Assembly (NCBI GenBank): GCA_902805845.1
Contig: CADCUI010000002.1
Coordinates: 1-64,000, forward strand
Origin: an uncultured Nocardioidaceae bacterium
Lineage (GTDB): Bacteria; Actinomycetota; Actinomycetes; Propionibacteriales; Nocardioidaceae
Direction: 5' to 3'
Length of the DNA: 64,000 nucleotides
Within the stretch, counting starts at the first letter, position 1. Every line of letters begins with the position of its first letter. The notes below the pieces were generated by a model. It saw only the letters and a list, made by a program, of their open reading frames with translations, was not told where the DNA came from and did not search any database. The translations under genes were made by a program, and so were the position numbers. This document shows positions 34,147 through 41,921 of the stretch, piece after piece.

Positions 34147-35658
34147 GGCTGCGCCAGACGCGGCCCGCAGCGGCACGCTCCAGACGAAGATCGTGCCCTG
34201 GGGGTCGTTGGGCCACAGGTCGAGGTCGCCCCCGAGCAGGACCGCTCGTCGGCGTGCGTTGCGCAGGCCGTACTCGGTGCGGTCCTCGGGCATCCCCCTC
34301 CCGTTGTCGGACACCTTGAGGCGCAGGTGGGTGTCGGTCACCTGCAGCTCGACCGACGCCTGCGACGCCTCGGCATGCCGGGCGACGTTCGCCAGCGCCT
34401 CGCGGAGCACCGAGACGAGCTGGCGCTGGACCTGCTCCTCGACGGGGACGTCGACCTGGCCGGTCGTCTCCACGGACGGAGCGAAACCGAGGTCGGCCAC
34501 GAAGTCGCGCACGGCGTCGCGGATCTCGGTGCGGACGCTGCTCCGGGGTCGGGTCCGCAGCTCGAAGATCGTGCCGCGGATGTCGCGGATGGTCTGGTCG
34601 AGGTCCTTGACGCTCTGGTCGATGCGCTTGCGCAGCTCCTCGTTCGGCGCAGCCGACCGGATCGACTGCATGTGCAGGCCGGTGGCGAAGAGCCGCTGGA
34701 TGACGACGTCGTGCAGGTCGCGGGCGATGCGGTCGCGGTCGGACACCACGGCCATCTGCTCCCGCTCCTCGAGAGCCTGGGTGCGGTCGAGCGCGAGCGC
34801 GGCCTGGTCCGCGAACGCCGAGAGCAGGGCGGGCTCCTCGAGCTCCTCCGAACGGCTCCGGTCCGGATGGGCGATGACGAGGACACCGGGGAGCGCGAGA
34901 TGGGCGCGCAGCGGCGCCATCATCGCCACCCAGCTGTCCCGGACCACGAGGTCCACGACCTCGCCGGTGTCGACGACGCCGCGCACGGTCCGGTCGAACT
35001 CGACGCGCTCCTGCTCCGTCAGGTCGAGGGCCTCACCCGAGGTGGCGGCGGGGAAGGAAGCGCCCTTCTCGGGCACCTGCACGACGGCCGCGAACGGGGC
35101 CCCCGACGCGTCCCGCGCCGCGGCTGCGATGCGCTCGAGCGCATCGGCCAACGTGATGGGGGGACGAAGCAGCTCCGAGAGGTCCCCGAACAGCTCCAGC
35201 CACCGTCGGCGTCGCTCGCTCTGGGCCCTGGCGCCGGCGTTCTCGATGGCGAGACCCGCGACACGGCCAAGTGCCTGCACGACCTGCTCGTCCTTGCGGG
35301 TGAAAGGCCGGCCACCCCGCTTGTCGGCCAGCTGCAGCCGCCCGATCTCCGCGCCGCGGACGGAGATCGGCACCCGCAGCGCGTCCGGGACATCGGTGCT
35401 GCTGCCGTGCGTCACGACGTCCGAGAAGGTCCCGCCCCGGCCGAGGATCCCCAGCGTCACGGCTCGGGCGTCGGTGAGGTCGCCGGCGGACGCGGCGATG
35501 TGCTCCAGGACGCCATGGGTGTCGACGTCGGAGGTCACTGCGGCGAGGGCGTCCAGCAGCTGCTGCTGCGGCGGATCGCCGTGGTCGGGCGCCGAGTCCC
35601 CTCCGAGGTCCACTGACTCATAGTGCCAGTCACGGCCCCGTGCGTGGGCCAGGCGCAT
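34099..35658 (-). CDS. DevS/DosT-like GAF histidine kinase
   Basis: A 519-residue kinase. Two GAF domains (about 30-150 and 165-295) precede HisKA_3 with the phosphoacceptor His316 in IARDLHDVVIQRLFATGLHMQS, and an HATPase with EALANVARHAEAS and DNGRGMPED. That order and the His region match DevS/DosT of mycobacteria. GAF-A, however, lacks the block before GVP that carries the heme-binding His in DevS (here DVPDALRVPISV), so heme sensing is doubtful. A soluble protein (no membrane helices). The likely partner is the DevR-like gene at 36841. ATG 35658 is used, with a GTG at 35613 possible. Confidence 0.86.
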   Translation of the reverse strand: MRLAHARGRDWHYESVDLGGDSAPDHGDPPQQQLLDALAAVTSDVDTHGVLEHIAASAGDLTDARAVTLGILGRGGTFSDVVTHGSSTDVPDALRVPISVRGAEIGRLQLADKRGGRPFTRKDEQVVQALGRVAGLAIENAGARAQSERRRRWLELFGDLSELLRPPITLADALERIAAAARDASGAPFAAVVQVPEKGASFPAATSGEALDLTEQERVEFDRTVRGVVDTGEVVDLVVRDSWVAMMAPLRAHLALPGVLVIAHPDRSRSEELEEPALLSAFADQAALALDRTQALEEREQMAVVSDRDRIARDLHDVVIQRLFATGLHMQSIRSAAPNEELRKRIDQSVKDLDQTIRDIRGTIFELRTRPRSSVRTEIRDAVRDFVADLGFAPSVETTGQVDVPVEEQVQRQLVSVLREALANVARHAEASQASVELQVTDTHLRLKVSDNGRGMPEDRTEYGLRNARRRAVLLGGDLDLWPNDPQGTIFVWSVPLRAASGAASGQAVEHQRQHRGGA

Positions 35659-35738
35659 CCCGGAGCCCCCACGTGTCCGCGGACGACTTCTGTCCTATAT
35701 GTCCTGCGAGCTCGCAGTTCCGACGCGGCACCACGACG

Positions 35739-35770
35739 ACGAGGCCCGCACCCGGAGGTGCGGGCCTCGT
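35739..35770. terminator. Strong hairpin between yceI and the kinase gene
   Basis: ACGAGGCCCGCACC (35739-35752) and GGTGCGGGCCTCGT (35757-35770) give a perfect 14-bp stem with a CGGA tetraloop. It lies behind the yceI-type gene on its own strand, so it probably ends that transcript before the kinase gene. Confidence 0.78.
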
Positions 35771-35812
35771 GCGCGCGTACTCGCGGACGTCCGATCGGGG
35801 GGCGGAAAGAGG

Positions 35813-36373
35813 TCAGGCGGCCTTGATCGCGGAGATCTCGAACTCCAGCGTGATCTTCTCGCTGACCAGCACGCCACCGGCCTCGAGCGCGGCGTTCCAG
35901 TTGACGCCCCAGTCCTTGCGGTTGATGACCACAGAGCCCTCGAATCCCACGCGGAGGTTCCCGAACGGGTCGACCGCGGCGCCTTCGTAGGTGAAGTCGA
36001 TTGCGACGGGGCGGGTGGTGCCCTTGATCGTCAGGTCGCCGGTCACCCGCACGACGTCCTCGCCGAGCCACTGCACGTCGGTGGACGTGAAGGTGATCTC
36101 CGGGTGGTTCTCGACGTCGAGGAAGTCGTTGCTGCGCAGGTGGCCGTCGCGCTGCTCGCTGCGGGTGTCGATGCTGGCGCTCTTGAGGGCGACCCGGGCG
36201 GAGGAGCGGGTGATGTCGTCGGCGTCGACCTCGATGGTGGCGTCCACCTCGTTGAAGGAGCCGCGGACCTTGGTGACCATCGCGTGGCGGGCGACGAAGC
36301 CGATGCGCGAGTGGCTCGGGTCGATGGTGTAGGTGCCCGCCGCGAGGCCGGTGCCGGAGAGAGTGCTGGTCAT
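35813..36373 (-). CDS. YceI-family lipid-binding protein
   Basis: A 186-residue lipocalin-like beta-barrel of the YceI family: GTYTIDPSHSRIGFVARHAM at the N-terminus, HPEITFTSTDV, VTGDLTIKGTTRPVAIDF and VINRKDWGVNWNAALE are all family blocks. There is no signal peptide, so this one is cytoplasmic. Related proteins bind polyisoprenoids. ATG with GGAGGCACC upstream. Two TTGA-N4-TCAA palindromes lie immediately upstream, suggesting repression by a MarR-type regulator. The gene lies between a DevS-like kinase and a DevR-like regulator but is transcribed on its own. Confidence 0.92.
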   Translation of the reverse strand: MTSTLSGTGLAAGTYTIDPSHSRIGFVARHAMVTKVRGSFNEVDATIEVDADDITRSSARVALKSASIDTRSEQRDGHLRSNDFLDVENHPEITFTSTDVQWLGEDVVRVTGDLTIKGTTRPVAIDFTYEGAAVDPFGNLRVGFEGSVVINRKDWGVNWNAALEAGGVLVSEKITLEFEISAIKAA

Positions 36374-36397
36374 GGGGTGCCTCCAGGAAGTAGGTCG

Positions 36398-36444
36398 GTT
36401 GAACTGTCAACAATCTTGCCGTGTCATAACTTGAAAAGTCAAGT
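36398..36444 (-). promoter_or_regulatory. Paired MarR-type operators before yceI
   Basis: GTTGA-ACTG-TCAAC (36398-36411) and ACTTGA-AAAG-TCAAGT (36429-36444) are both TTGA-N4-TCAA palindromes. Their centres are 32 bp apart, three helical turns, so two dimers could bind the same face. The second overlaps a -35-like TTGACT of the minus strand. The regulator is not in this window. Confidence 0.62.
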
Positions 36445-36496
36445 GTTTGTTCCCGACCGACTCGCGGCCCGACGATGGGGGGCTGTGACCAGCCGA

Positions 36497-36516
36497 TTCG
36501 GGACGATGGTCCTGAA
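36497..36516. promoter_or_regulatory. DosR/DevR-type box
   Basis: TTCGGGACGATGGTCCTGAA matches the mycobacterial DosR consensus TTSGGGACTWWAGTCCCSAA at 17 of 20 positions, including GGGAC and GTCC. It lies between the yceI gene and the DevR-like gene, about 120 bp upstream of the first and 325 bp upstream of the second. Binding by the DevR-like protein is inferred. Confidence 0.6.
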
Positions 36517-36840
36517 GCGTCGGGAAAGAGGTCTCGGGTGGACGGGCGGCGCGGGGCGCCATCATGGGACCAGCGCCAGTCGGCACCGACCTCCCACGGT
36601 TCCGACCGGCCGTGCACCAGGGAAGCTCTCTGTGAGACAGCGTGCGGATCTCCCACCGCCCGCCAGAGACTTGCGATCGGGCCGGCTCACCTCGTGAGCC
36701 GGCCCGAAGTCTGAGTGCAGCGCCGCGATCAACGCTGGTCACTCCGTCGTGTTCACGTCGACACGGGGTGCGATGCGGCTAGCATGGCGAGCAGCCGTCG
36801 CGGGCTGCACGTGGACAGGCGTCGAGAAAAGGGGCGGGCA

Positions 36841-37479
36841 TTGAGCGACATTCGGGTGTTCCTCCTCGACGACCACGAGGTGGTGCGCCGAGGGCTCAAG
36901 GACCTCTTCGAGTCCGAGGAGGGCTTCGAGGTCGTCGGGGAGTCCGGTTCGGCCAAGGACGCCGAGGCACGCATCCCGGCCCTCCGCCCCGACGTCGCGG
37001 TGCTCGACGGTCGGCTGCCGGACGGCAGCGGCGTGGACGTGTGCCGGGGGATCCGCTCGGTGGACCCCTCGATCCGGGCCATCATCCTCACCTCCTACGA
37101 CGACGACGAGGCGCTCTTCGCTGCCATCATGGCCGGCGCGGCTGGTTACGTCCTCAAGCAGATCGTCGGCAACGACCTTCTCGACGTCGTGCGCAAGGTC
37201 GCCGAGGGTCAGTCGCTGCTCGACCCCGCAGTGACCCAGCGGGTGCTGGACCGGCTGCGCGACGGTGGGGCCTCCGAGCCCGCCGAGCTGCGCTCCCTCA
37301 CACCGCAGGAGCGCCGCATCCTGGAGCTGGTCGCCGAGGGGCTGACCAACCGCCAGATCGGGGAGCAGCTCTTCCTCGCCGAGAAGACGGTCAAGAACTA
37401 CGTGACCAGCATCCTCACCAAGCTGGGACTCGAGCGCCGCACGCAGGCCGCCGTGCTCGCGTCCAAGCTGCTGCATTGA
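36841..37479 (+). CDS. DevR/DosR-like response regulator (NarL family)
   Basis: A 212-residue regulator. Receiver: LLDDHEVVRRGL, phosphoacceptor Asp56 in VAVLDGRLPDGSG, ILTSYDDDEAL and YVLKQIVG with the conserved Lys. The LuxR-type HTH (about 150-205) has LTPQERRILELVAEGLTNRQI and FLAEKTVKNYVTSIL, where TVKNYV is the DosR recognition helix sequence. It is the likely partner of the GAF kinase at 34099. The TTG start at 36841 is preceded by AGGGGCGGG; ATG 36784 would add 19 residues. A DosR-type box lies upstream, so autoregulation is likely. Confidence 0.9.
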   Translation: MSDIRVFLLDDHEVVRRGLKDLFESEEGFEVVGESGSAKDAEARIPALRPDVAVLDGRLPDGSGVDVCRGIRSVDPSIRAIILTSYDDDEALFAAIMAGAAGYVLKQIVGNDLLDVVRKVAEGQSLLDPAVTQRVLDRLRDGGASEPAELRSLTPQERRILELVAEGLTNRQIGEQLFLAEKTVKNYVTSILTKLGLERRTQAAVLASKLLH

Positions 37480-37524
37480 CCCGCTGGAACGACGATCGGC
37501 CGGGCGACACGCCAGGCCACCGGC

Positions 37525-37920
37525 TCACGCGGTCGAGGCGATCTTCTCGATCAGCGCCGTGGTGGAGATGGCGGGCGTCCGGGGCAGGTACTCCACGCGG
37601 CAGACGTCCGTGAGCTCGTCGAAGCGCCCGGCCCAGTCGTCGCCCATGACCAGCACCTGGGCGTCGTACTTCTGCACGTAGTCGCGCTTGAGCTCGAGGC
37701 TCTCCTCCAGGAAGACCTCGTCGACCTCCTTGAGAGCCCCGACGATCTCCATCCGCTCTGCCTCCGGGAACACCGGCAGCCGGTCCTTCTTGCGCAGGTT
37801 CAGCGCGTCCGCGGAGACGCCGACGACCAGACGGTCACCGAAGGCCGCCGCCCGCTGGATGACCCGCAGATGGCCGACGTGGAAGACGTCGAAGGTTCCG
37901 AACGTGATCACGGTCGTCAT
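37525..37920 (-). CDS. TagD-like cytidylyltransferase
   Basis: A 131-residue nucleotidyltransferase with the HxGH motif in FDVFHVGHLRVI, RKKDRLPVFPEAERM and the closing RTPAISTTALI (the RTxGISTT block with Ala for Gly). Such enzymes make CDP-glycerol from glycerol 3-phosphate for teichoic acid or other glycerophosphate polymers, though ADP-heptose-like members exist. ATG 37920 begins the conserved sequence exactly. Divergent from the iron-transport operon, 111 nt apart; it may share control with the iron box but has no iron-related role. Confidence 0.87.
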   Translation of the reverse strand: MTTVITFGTFDVFHVGHLRVIQRAAAFGDRLVVGVSADALNLRKKDRLPVFPEAERMEIVGALKEVDEVFLEESLELKRDYVQKYDAQVLVMGDDWAGRFDELTDVCRVEYLPRTPAISTTALIEKIASTA

Positions 37921-37998
37921 GGCGGCGATCCTCCCACGGCCACGCCTCGTGGATCTCCGGGCACGGCTCGACCGGACGTCGCCGTCGTACGTGCTGCA

Positions 37999-38016
37999 GG
38001 TTAGGCTTGCCTTACC
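37999..38016. promoter_or_regulatory. Iron box (DtxR/IdeR type)
   Basis: GGTTAGGCTTGCCTTACC is a near-palindrome with 7 of 9 pairs matching. It resembles the DtxR/IdeR site TTAGGTTAGSCTAACCTAA, and the AGGC/GCCT core is perfect. It lies 16 nt upstream of the iron-binding protein gene, so it probably represses the transporter when iron is plentiful. Confidence 0.7.
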
Positions 38017-38031
38017 GACAACGGAGGTGTG

Positions 38032-39060
38032 ATGAAGCGGGTGGTACTGACGGCGGTGTGCCTGGGCCTGGCGGCGGCAACGGCGGGGTGCGGGGCGCTG
38101 GACGGCTCCAGCGGCGACGAGGAGCCCGCGGACATCCAGGTCTACTCCGCCCGGCACTACGACGTGGAGAACGCCTTCGCGGCCTTCGAGGAGGAGACCG
38201 GGCTGAAGGTCGAGTTCCTCTTCGGCGAGGATGCCGACCTGCTCAAGCGGCTCGAGGCTGAGGGCGAGCAGTCGCCGGCCGACGTCTACATGACCGTGGA
38301 CGCCGGCAATCTCTGGGCGGCTCAGCAGGCCGGCGTCCTCCAGCCGGTGCAGAGCAAGATGCTCGACACCGCGGTGCCCCGGGGCTACCGCGACCGTGGC
38401 GACCACTGGTTCGGCCTGGCACTGCGGGCCAGGACGGTCGTCTACCACCCCGAGAACGTCGATCCCGCGGACTTCGACACCGAGAACACCTACGCCGGCC
38501 TCGCCGACACGAAGTGGCAGGGCAGGCTGTGCATGCGCGACTCCACCGAGGCCTACACCCAGTCGCTGGTCGCGGCGCTGATCGAGACCTACGGTCGCGA
38601 GGAGACCGAGCAGATGGTCCAGGGCTGGCTCGACAACGACGTCGACATCATGAGCAACGACATCCTGCTGCTGGAGGCCGTCGACGCCGGCACCTGCGAC
38701 GTGGCGCTGGTCAACCACTACTACCTGGCCCGTGAGCTGGAGGAGAAGCCGGACATGGCCGTCGACATCTTCTGGGCCAGCCAGGACGGCGAGGGTGTCC
38801 AGATGAACCTCTCGGGCGCCGGTGTGGTGGCGACCACCGACAACGAAGCCGACGCCCAGAAGCTCCTGGAGTGGCTGGCCACCGACGGCCAGGGGTCCTT
38901 CATCGGCGGCAACCACGAGTACCCGGTCAACGCCGACGTGCGGCCCGACAGCATCGTCGCCGGCTTCGGGCGGTTCGACCCGATGCCCATCGACGCCGCG
39001 GCGTACGGGCAGCGCAACGCCGAGGCGCTGGCGTTGCTGGAAGAGGTCGGGTACGAGTGA
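38032..39060 (+). CDS. Iron ABC transporter substrate-binding lipoprotein
   Basis: A 342-residue FbpA/FutA-type periplasmic-type binding protein, with a lipoprotein signal (LAAATAGCG, Cys about residue 20). Mature part: DIQVYSARHYDVENAFAAFEEETGLKV at the N-terminus and the tyrosine pair in LVNHYYLARELE, which coordinates ferric iron in this family. ATG 38032 with GGAGG upstream; a GTG at 38029 is possible. First gene of a three-gene operon joined by 4-nt overlaps, headed by an iron box. Binds ferric iron, free or as a simple complex, outside the membrane. Confidence 0.92.
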   Translation: MKRVVLTAVCLGLAAATAGCGALDGSSGDEEPADIQVYSARHYDVENAFAAFEEETGLKVEFLFGEDADLLKRLEAEGEQSPADVYMTVDAGNLWAAQQAGVLQPVQSKMLDTAVPRGYRDRGDHWFGLALRARTVVYHPENVDPADFDTENTYAGLADTKWQGRLCMRDSTEAYTQSLVAALIETYGREETEQMVQGWLDNDVDIMSNDILLLEAVDAGTCDVALVNHYYLARELEEKPDMAVDIFWASQDGEGVQMNLSGAGVVATTDNEADAQKLLEWLATDGQGSFIGGNHEYPVNADVRPDSIVAGFGRFDPMPIDAAAYGQRNAEALALLEEVGYE

Positions 39061-40805
39061 CCCAGGCGGCGACCGCGCCGACCCGCTCGACGGTCACGTC
39101 CCCTCGGCAGCGTCGGCGGCTGCGTCGGCCGTGGTGGCGGTCCCGGTGGCGCTCGTCGTCGGACCGGCCCTTCTGGTCGGCCTTGGCGCTGCTCGTGGCG
39201 GCGTTCGTCGTGCTGCCGGTGCTGGCCGTCGTCGTGGACGGCCTCGAGGCCACGGGCTCGGTGCGGCTGCCCTCCGGGTTGGCCGCGATGGCTCTCACCA
39301 CGCTGCTGCTCATGGGCGGCGTCGCCGTCGGGACCCTCGTCGTGGGAGGCGGCCTGGCCTGGCTCGTGACCGTCACCCGCTTCCCGCTGCGCGACCTCTT
39401 CTCCTGGATGCTCGTGCTGCCGCTGGCGATGCCTGCCTACATCCTCGGGTTCGTCTTCCTCTCGACCTTCGACGAGGCGGGGCCGGTGCAGGGGTGGCTG
39501 CGGGACACGGTCGGGCAGGGGCTGTGGCTTCCGCCCGTGCGCACCCTGCCCGGCGCCGTCCTCGTCCTGACCATGACGCTGTTCCCCTACGTCTACCTGA
39601 TGGCGCGGGCCGCCTTCCTCGAGCAGTCCCCCTCGACGTACGACGCGGCGCGCACCCTGGGAGCCGGTCGTGGCCGCGCCCTGCGGTCGGTCGTCCTGCC
39701 GCTCGCGCGCCCGTCGCTCGCAGCCGGCCTGGCGCTGGTGATGATGGAGGTCCTGACCGACTTCGCCACCGTGCAGTACTTCGGCGTCGAGACCGTCTCC
39801 GTCGGGGTCTACAAGGCGTGGAAGGGCTCCTACGACTTCGCCGCGGCCAGCCAGCTGTCGGTGCTCGTGCTGCTCTTCGCCGTCGCGGTGCTCACCGGTG
39901 AGCGGCTGCTGCGCGGGCGGGCCCGCTACACCCAGCGCGGGTCGCGCGGGCAGGGGCTGGAGCCGGTGCGGCTGCACGGCGTCCGTGCGGCAGTCGCGGT
40001 GGTGTGCTGCCTGGTGGCGCTCGGCATCGGCTTCCTGCTTCCGGTGGTGCGGCTGGCCGGGTGGGCGATCGGCGAGGCCCGTCGGTCACCCGGCGAGCTG
40101 GTGGACCCCCGCTTCTCCGGCTACCTCGCCAACAGCCTGACGGTGGCCGTCGTGGTCGCCCTCGGCTGCGTGGTGGTCGCGCTGGTCCTCGGTCACGCCG
40201 GCCGCATGGCGACCGGCCCGTTGCCGCACGTGGCGGCCCAAATCACGACCTTCGGGTACGCCGTGCCGGGAGCCGTGGTGGGGATCGGGGTGCTGCTGGC
40301 GTTCGCCGGCCTCGACTCGCTCGTGCGCGGGGTGGGCGTGGAAGGTGGCACGGGTCTGCTGGTCACCGGTTCCGTGGCGGGGATCCTCTACGCCTACCTT
40401 GTCCGGTTCCTCGCTCCGGCGTACCAGGCGATCGACGCGAGCCTGACCAAGGTGTCGCGGACGACGACGCTGTCCGCGCTCAGCCTGGGTGCCGGTCCTC
40501 GCCGGATCCTGTGGCGGGTCCACCTGCCGCTGGCGCGCAGCGGAGTCTTCGTGGCCTTCGTGCTCGTGCTCGTCGACGCCATCAAGGAGCTGCCGCTGGT
40601 GCTGCTCCTGCGGCCGTTCGGCTTCAGCACCCTGGCGGTGTGGGTCTACGAGCTGGCGAGTGAGAACTACTGGGAGAAGGCCGCCCTGCCCGCGCTGGTG
40701 ATCGTGGCCGCCGCCGTCGTGCCGGTGTTCCTGCTGTTCCGGCATGCCAGGCTCGTCGACCCCCACCGGCCGCCGGCCGCCGGCCGTGGACGGGGGCCGG
40801 CATGA
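39057..40805 (+). CDS. Iron ABC transporter fused permease
   Basis: A 582-residue permease with two repeated halves, each about six helices, as in FbpB. The first half has the EAA-like loop AFLEQSPSTYDAARTLGAGRGRALRSVVLPLARP and the second LTKVSRTTTLSALSLGAGPRRILWRVHLPLARSG, both contacting the ATPase. N-terminal 40 residues are Arg/Ser-rich and cytoplasmic. The GTG start lies inside the stop of the binding-protein gene and the stop overlaps the ATPase start, so production is coupled. The fused permease matches the single-polypeptide FbpB type. Confidence 0.93.
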   Translation: MTQAATAPTRSTVTSPRQRRRLRRPWWRSRWRSSSDRPFWSALALLVAAFVVLPVLAVVVDGLEATGSVRLPSGLAAMALTTLLLMGGVAVGTLVVGGGLAWLVTVTRFPLRDLFSWMLVLPLAMPAYILGFVFLSTFDEAGPVQGWLRDTVGQGLWLPPVRTLPGAVLVLTMTLFPYVYLMARAAFLEQSPSTYDAARTLGAGRGRALRSVVLPLARPSLAAGLALVMMEVLTDFATVQYFGVETVSVGVYKAWKGSYDFAAASQLSVLVLLFAVAVLTGERLLRGRARYTQRGSRGQGLEPVRLHGVRAAVAVVCCLVALGIGFLLPVVRLAGWAIGEARRSPGELVDPRFSGYLANSLTVAVVVALGCVVVALVLGHAGRMATGPLPHVAAQITTFGYAVPGAVVGIGVLLAFAGLDSLVRGVGVEGGTGLLVTGSVAGILYAYLVRFLAPAYQAIDASLTKVSRTTTLSALSLGAGPRRILWRVHLPLARSGVFVAFVLVLVDAIKELPLVLLLRPFGFSTLAVWVYELASENYWEKAALPALVIVAAAVVPVFLLFRHARLVDPHRPPAAGRGRGPA

Positions 40806-41872
40806 GCCGGGTGGTCCTCGAGCTGGAGGGGGTGACGAAGTCCTACGGTCCGGTCGTCGCCGTGCGGGACCTCGAGCTGCGTGCCACCGCGGGCGAGCTC
40901 ATCACCCTCATCGGTCCGAGCGGGTGCGGGAAGTCGACGCTGCTCCGGGTCGTCGCCGGGCTGGAGCGCCCCGACGCGGGCACGGTCCGGATCGACGAGC
41001 AAGTGGTGGCGGGGCCCCGGGACTGGTCGCCGCCGGAGCGGCGGCGGGTGGGCATGGTGTTCCAGGACCACGCGCTGTTCCCGCACCTCGACGTGACGCG
41101 CAACATCGCGTTCGGGCTGGACGGGATGCCGCGAAGCCGGCGTCGAGAGCGGGTGGACGAGGTGCTCGGGCTGGCCCGGCTCGGTCACCTTGCCCGCCGC
41201 TACCCCCACGAGCTGTCAGGGGGGGAGCAGCAGCGGGTCGCCCTCGCGCGTGCGCTGGCCCCGGCCCCGGCGGTGGTGCTGCTCGACGAGCCCTTCAGCA
41301 GCCTGGACGAGACGCTGCGAGGTCAGGTGCGCGCCGACACCGTGGCGCTGCTCCGCACGACGGGGACGACGGCGCTGCTCGTGACCCACGACCAGACCGA
41401 GGCGCTGTCGGTGGGGGACCGGGTGGTCGTCATGAACGAGGGCCGCATCGACCAGGCGGCGGGTCCCGTCGAGGTGTTCGAGCAACCGGCGACCCGCTTC
41501 GTCGCGTCGTTCATGGGGGAGGCGGTCTTCCTGCCCGCCCACGTCCACGACGCCCTGCTGACCAGCGAGATCGGCCTGGTGTCCACGGTCCCGGGGTGGA
41601 CCGGCACCGACGTCGACGTGGAGGTGGTGCTCCGGCCCCATGAGGTCGCACTCGCTCCCTCGCCGGAGGGCTCGGGAGTCGTGTGCGGGCTGGAGTACCA
41701 CGGCGCGTTCGTGCTCCACAGCGTGCGGCTGCCTTCGGGCAGCCTCGTGCAGTCCTGGCAGCCGCACTCGGTGCGCCACCCTCCGGGCACCCGGGTCGCG
41801 GTGTCGGTCGTGGCAGGTGTCCGGCCCACCTTGCTCGTGGGTGACCGCGCCATGACCGAGCCGCCGGGGTGA
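40802..41872 (+). CDS. Iron ABC transporter ATP-binding protein
   Basis: A 356-residue FbpC-type ATPase. Walker A GPSGCGKST, signature LSGGEQQRVALARALA, Walker B VVLLDEPFSSLD and switch His in LLVTHDQTEAL. The C-terminal 110 residues are a regulatory TOBE-like domain (VEVVLRPHEVALAP). ATG in a 4-nt overlap with the permease. Powers ferric iron uptake; regulated with the operon by the iron box upstream. Confidence 0.93.
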   Translation: MSRVVLELEGVTKSYGPVVAVRDLELRATAGELITLIGPSGCGKSTLLRVVAGLERPDAGTVRIDEQVVAGPRDWSPPERRRVGMVFQDHALFPHLDVTRNIAFGLDGMPRSRRRERVDEVLGLARLGHLARRYPHELSGGEQQRVALARALAPAPAVVLLDEPFSSLDETLRGQVRADTVALLRTTGTTALLVTHDQTEALSVGDRVVVMNEGRIDQAAGPVEVFEQPATRFVASFMGEAVFLPAHVHDALLTSEIGLVSTVPGWTGTDVDVEVVLRPHEVALAPSPEGSGVVCGLEYHGAFVLHSVRLPSGSLVQSWQPHSVRHPPGTRVAVSVVAGVRPTLLVGDRAMTEPPG

Positions 41873-41921
41873 GTCGTCCGCGGCACGGTGTCCTGGGCAT
41901 TGACCGGGTAGGTTCCTCGCG

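Larger units (their letters stand above)
36374..36840. other. 467-bp regulatory gap, no gene seen
   Basis: No reading frame here has coding character. The stretch holds two palindromes near yceI (36398-36411 and 36429-36444), a DosR-type box (36497-36516), and TTGACT/CAAGAT promoter-like hexamers on the minus strand. The rest, 36520-36780, shows nothing I can name. A small RNA cannot be excluded. Confidence 0.5.
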
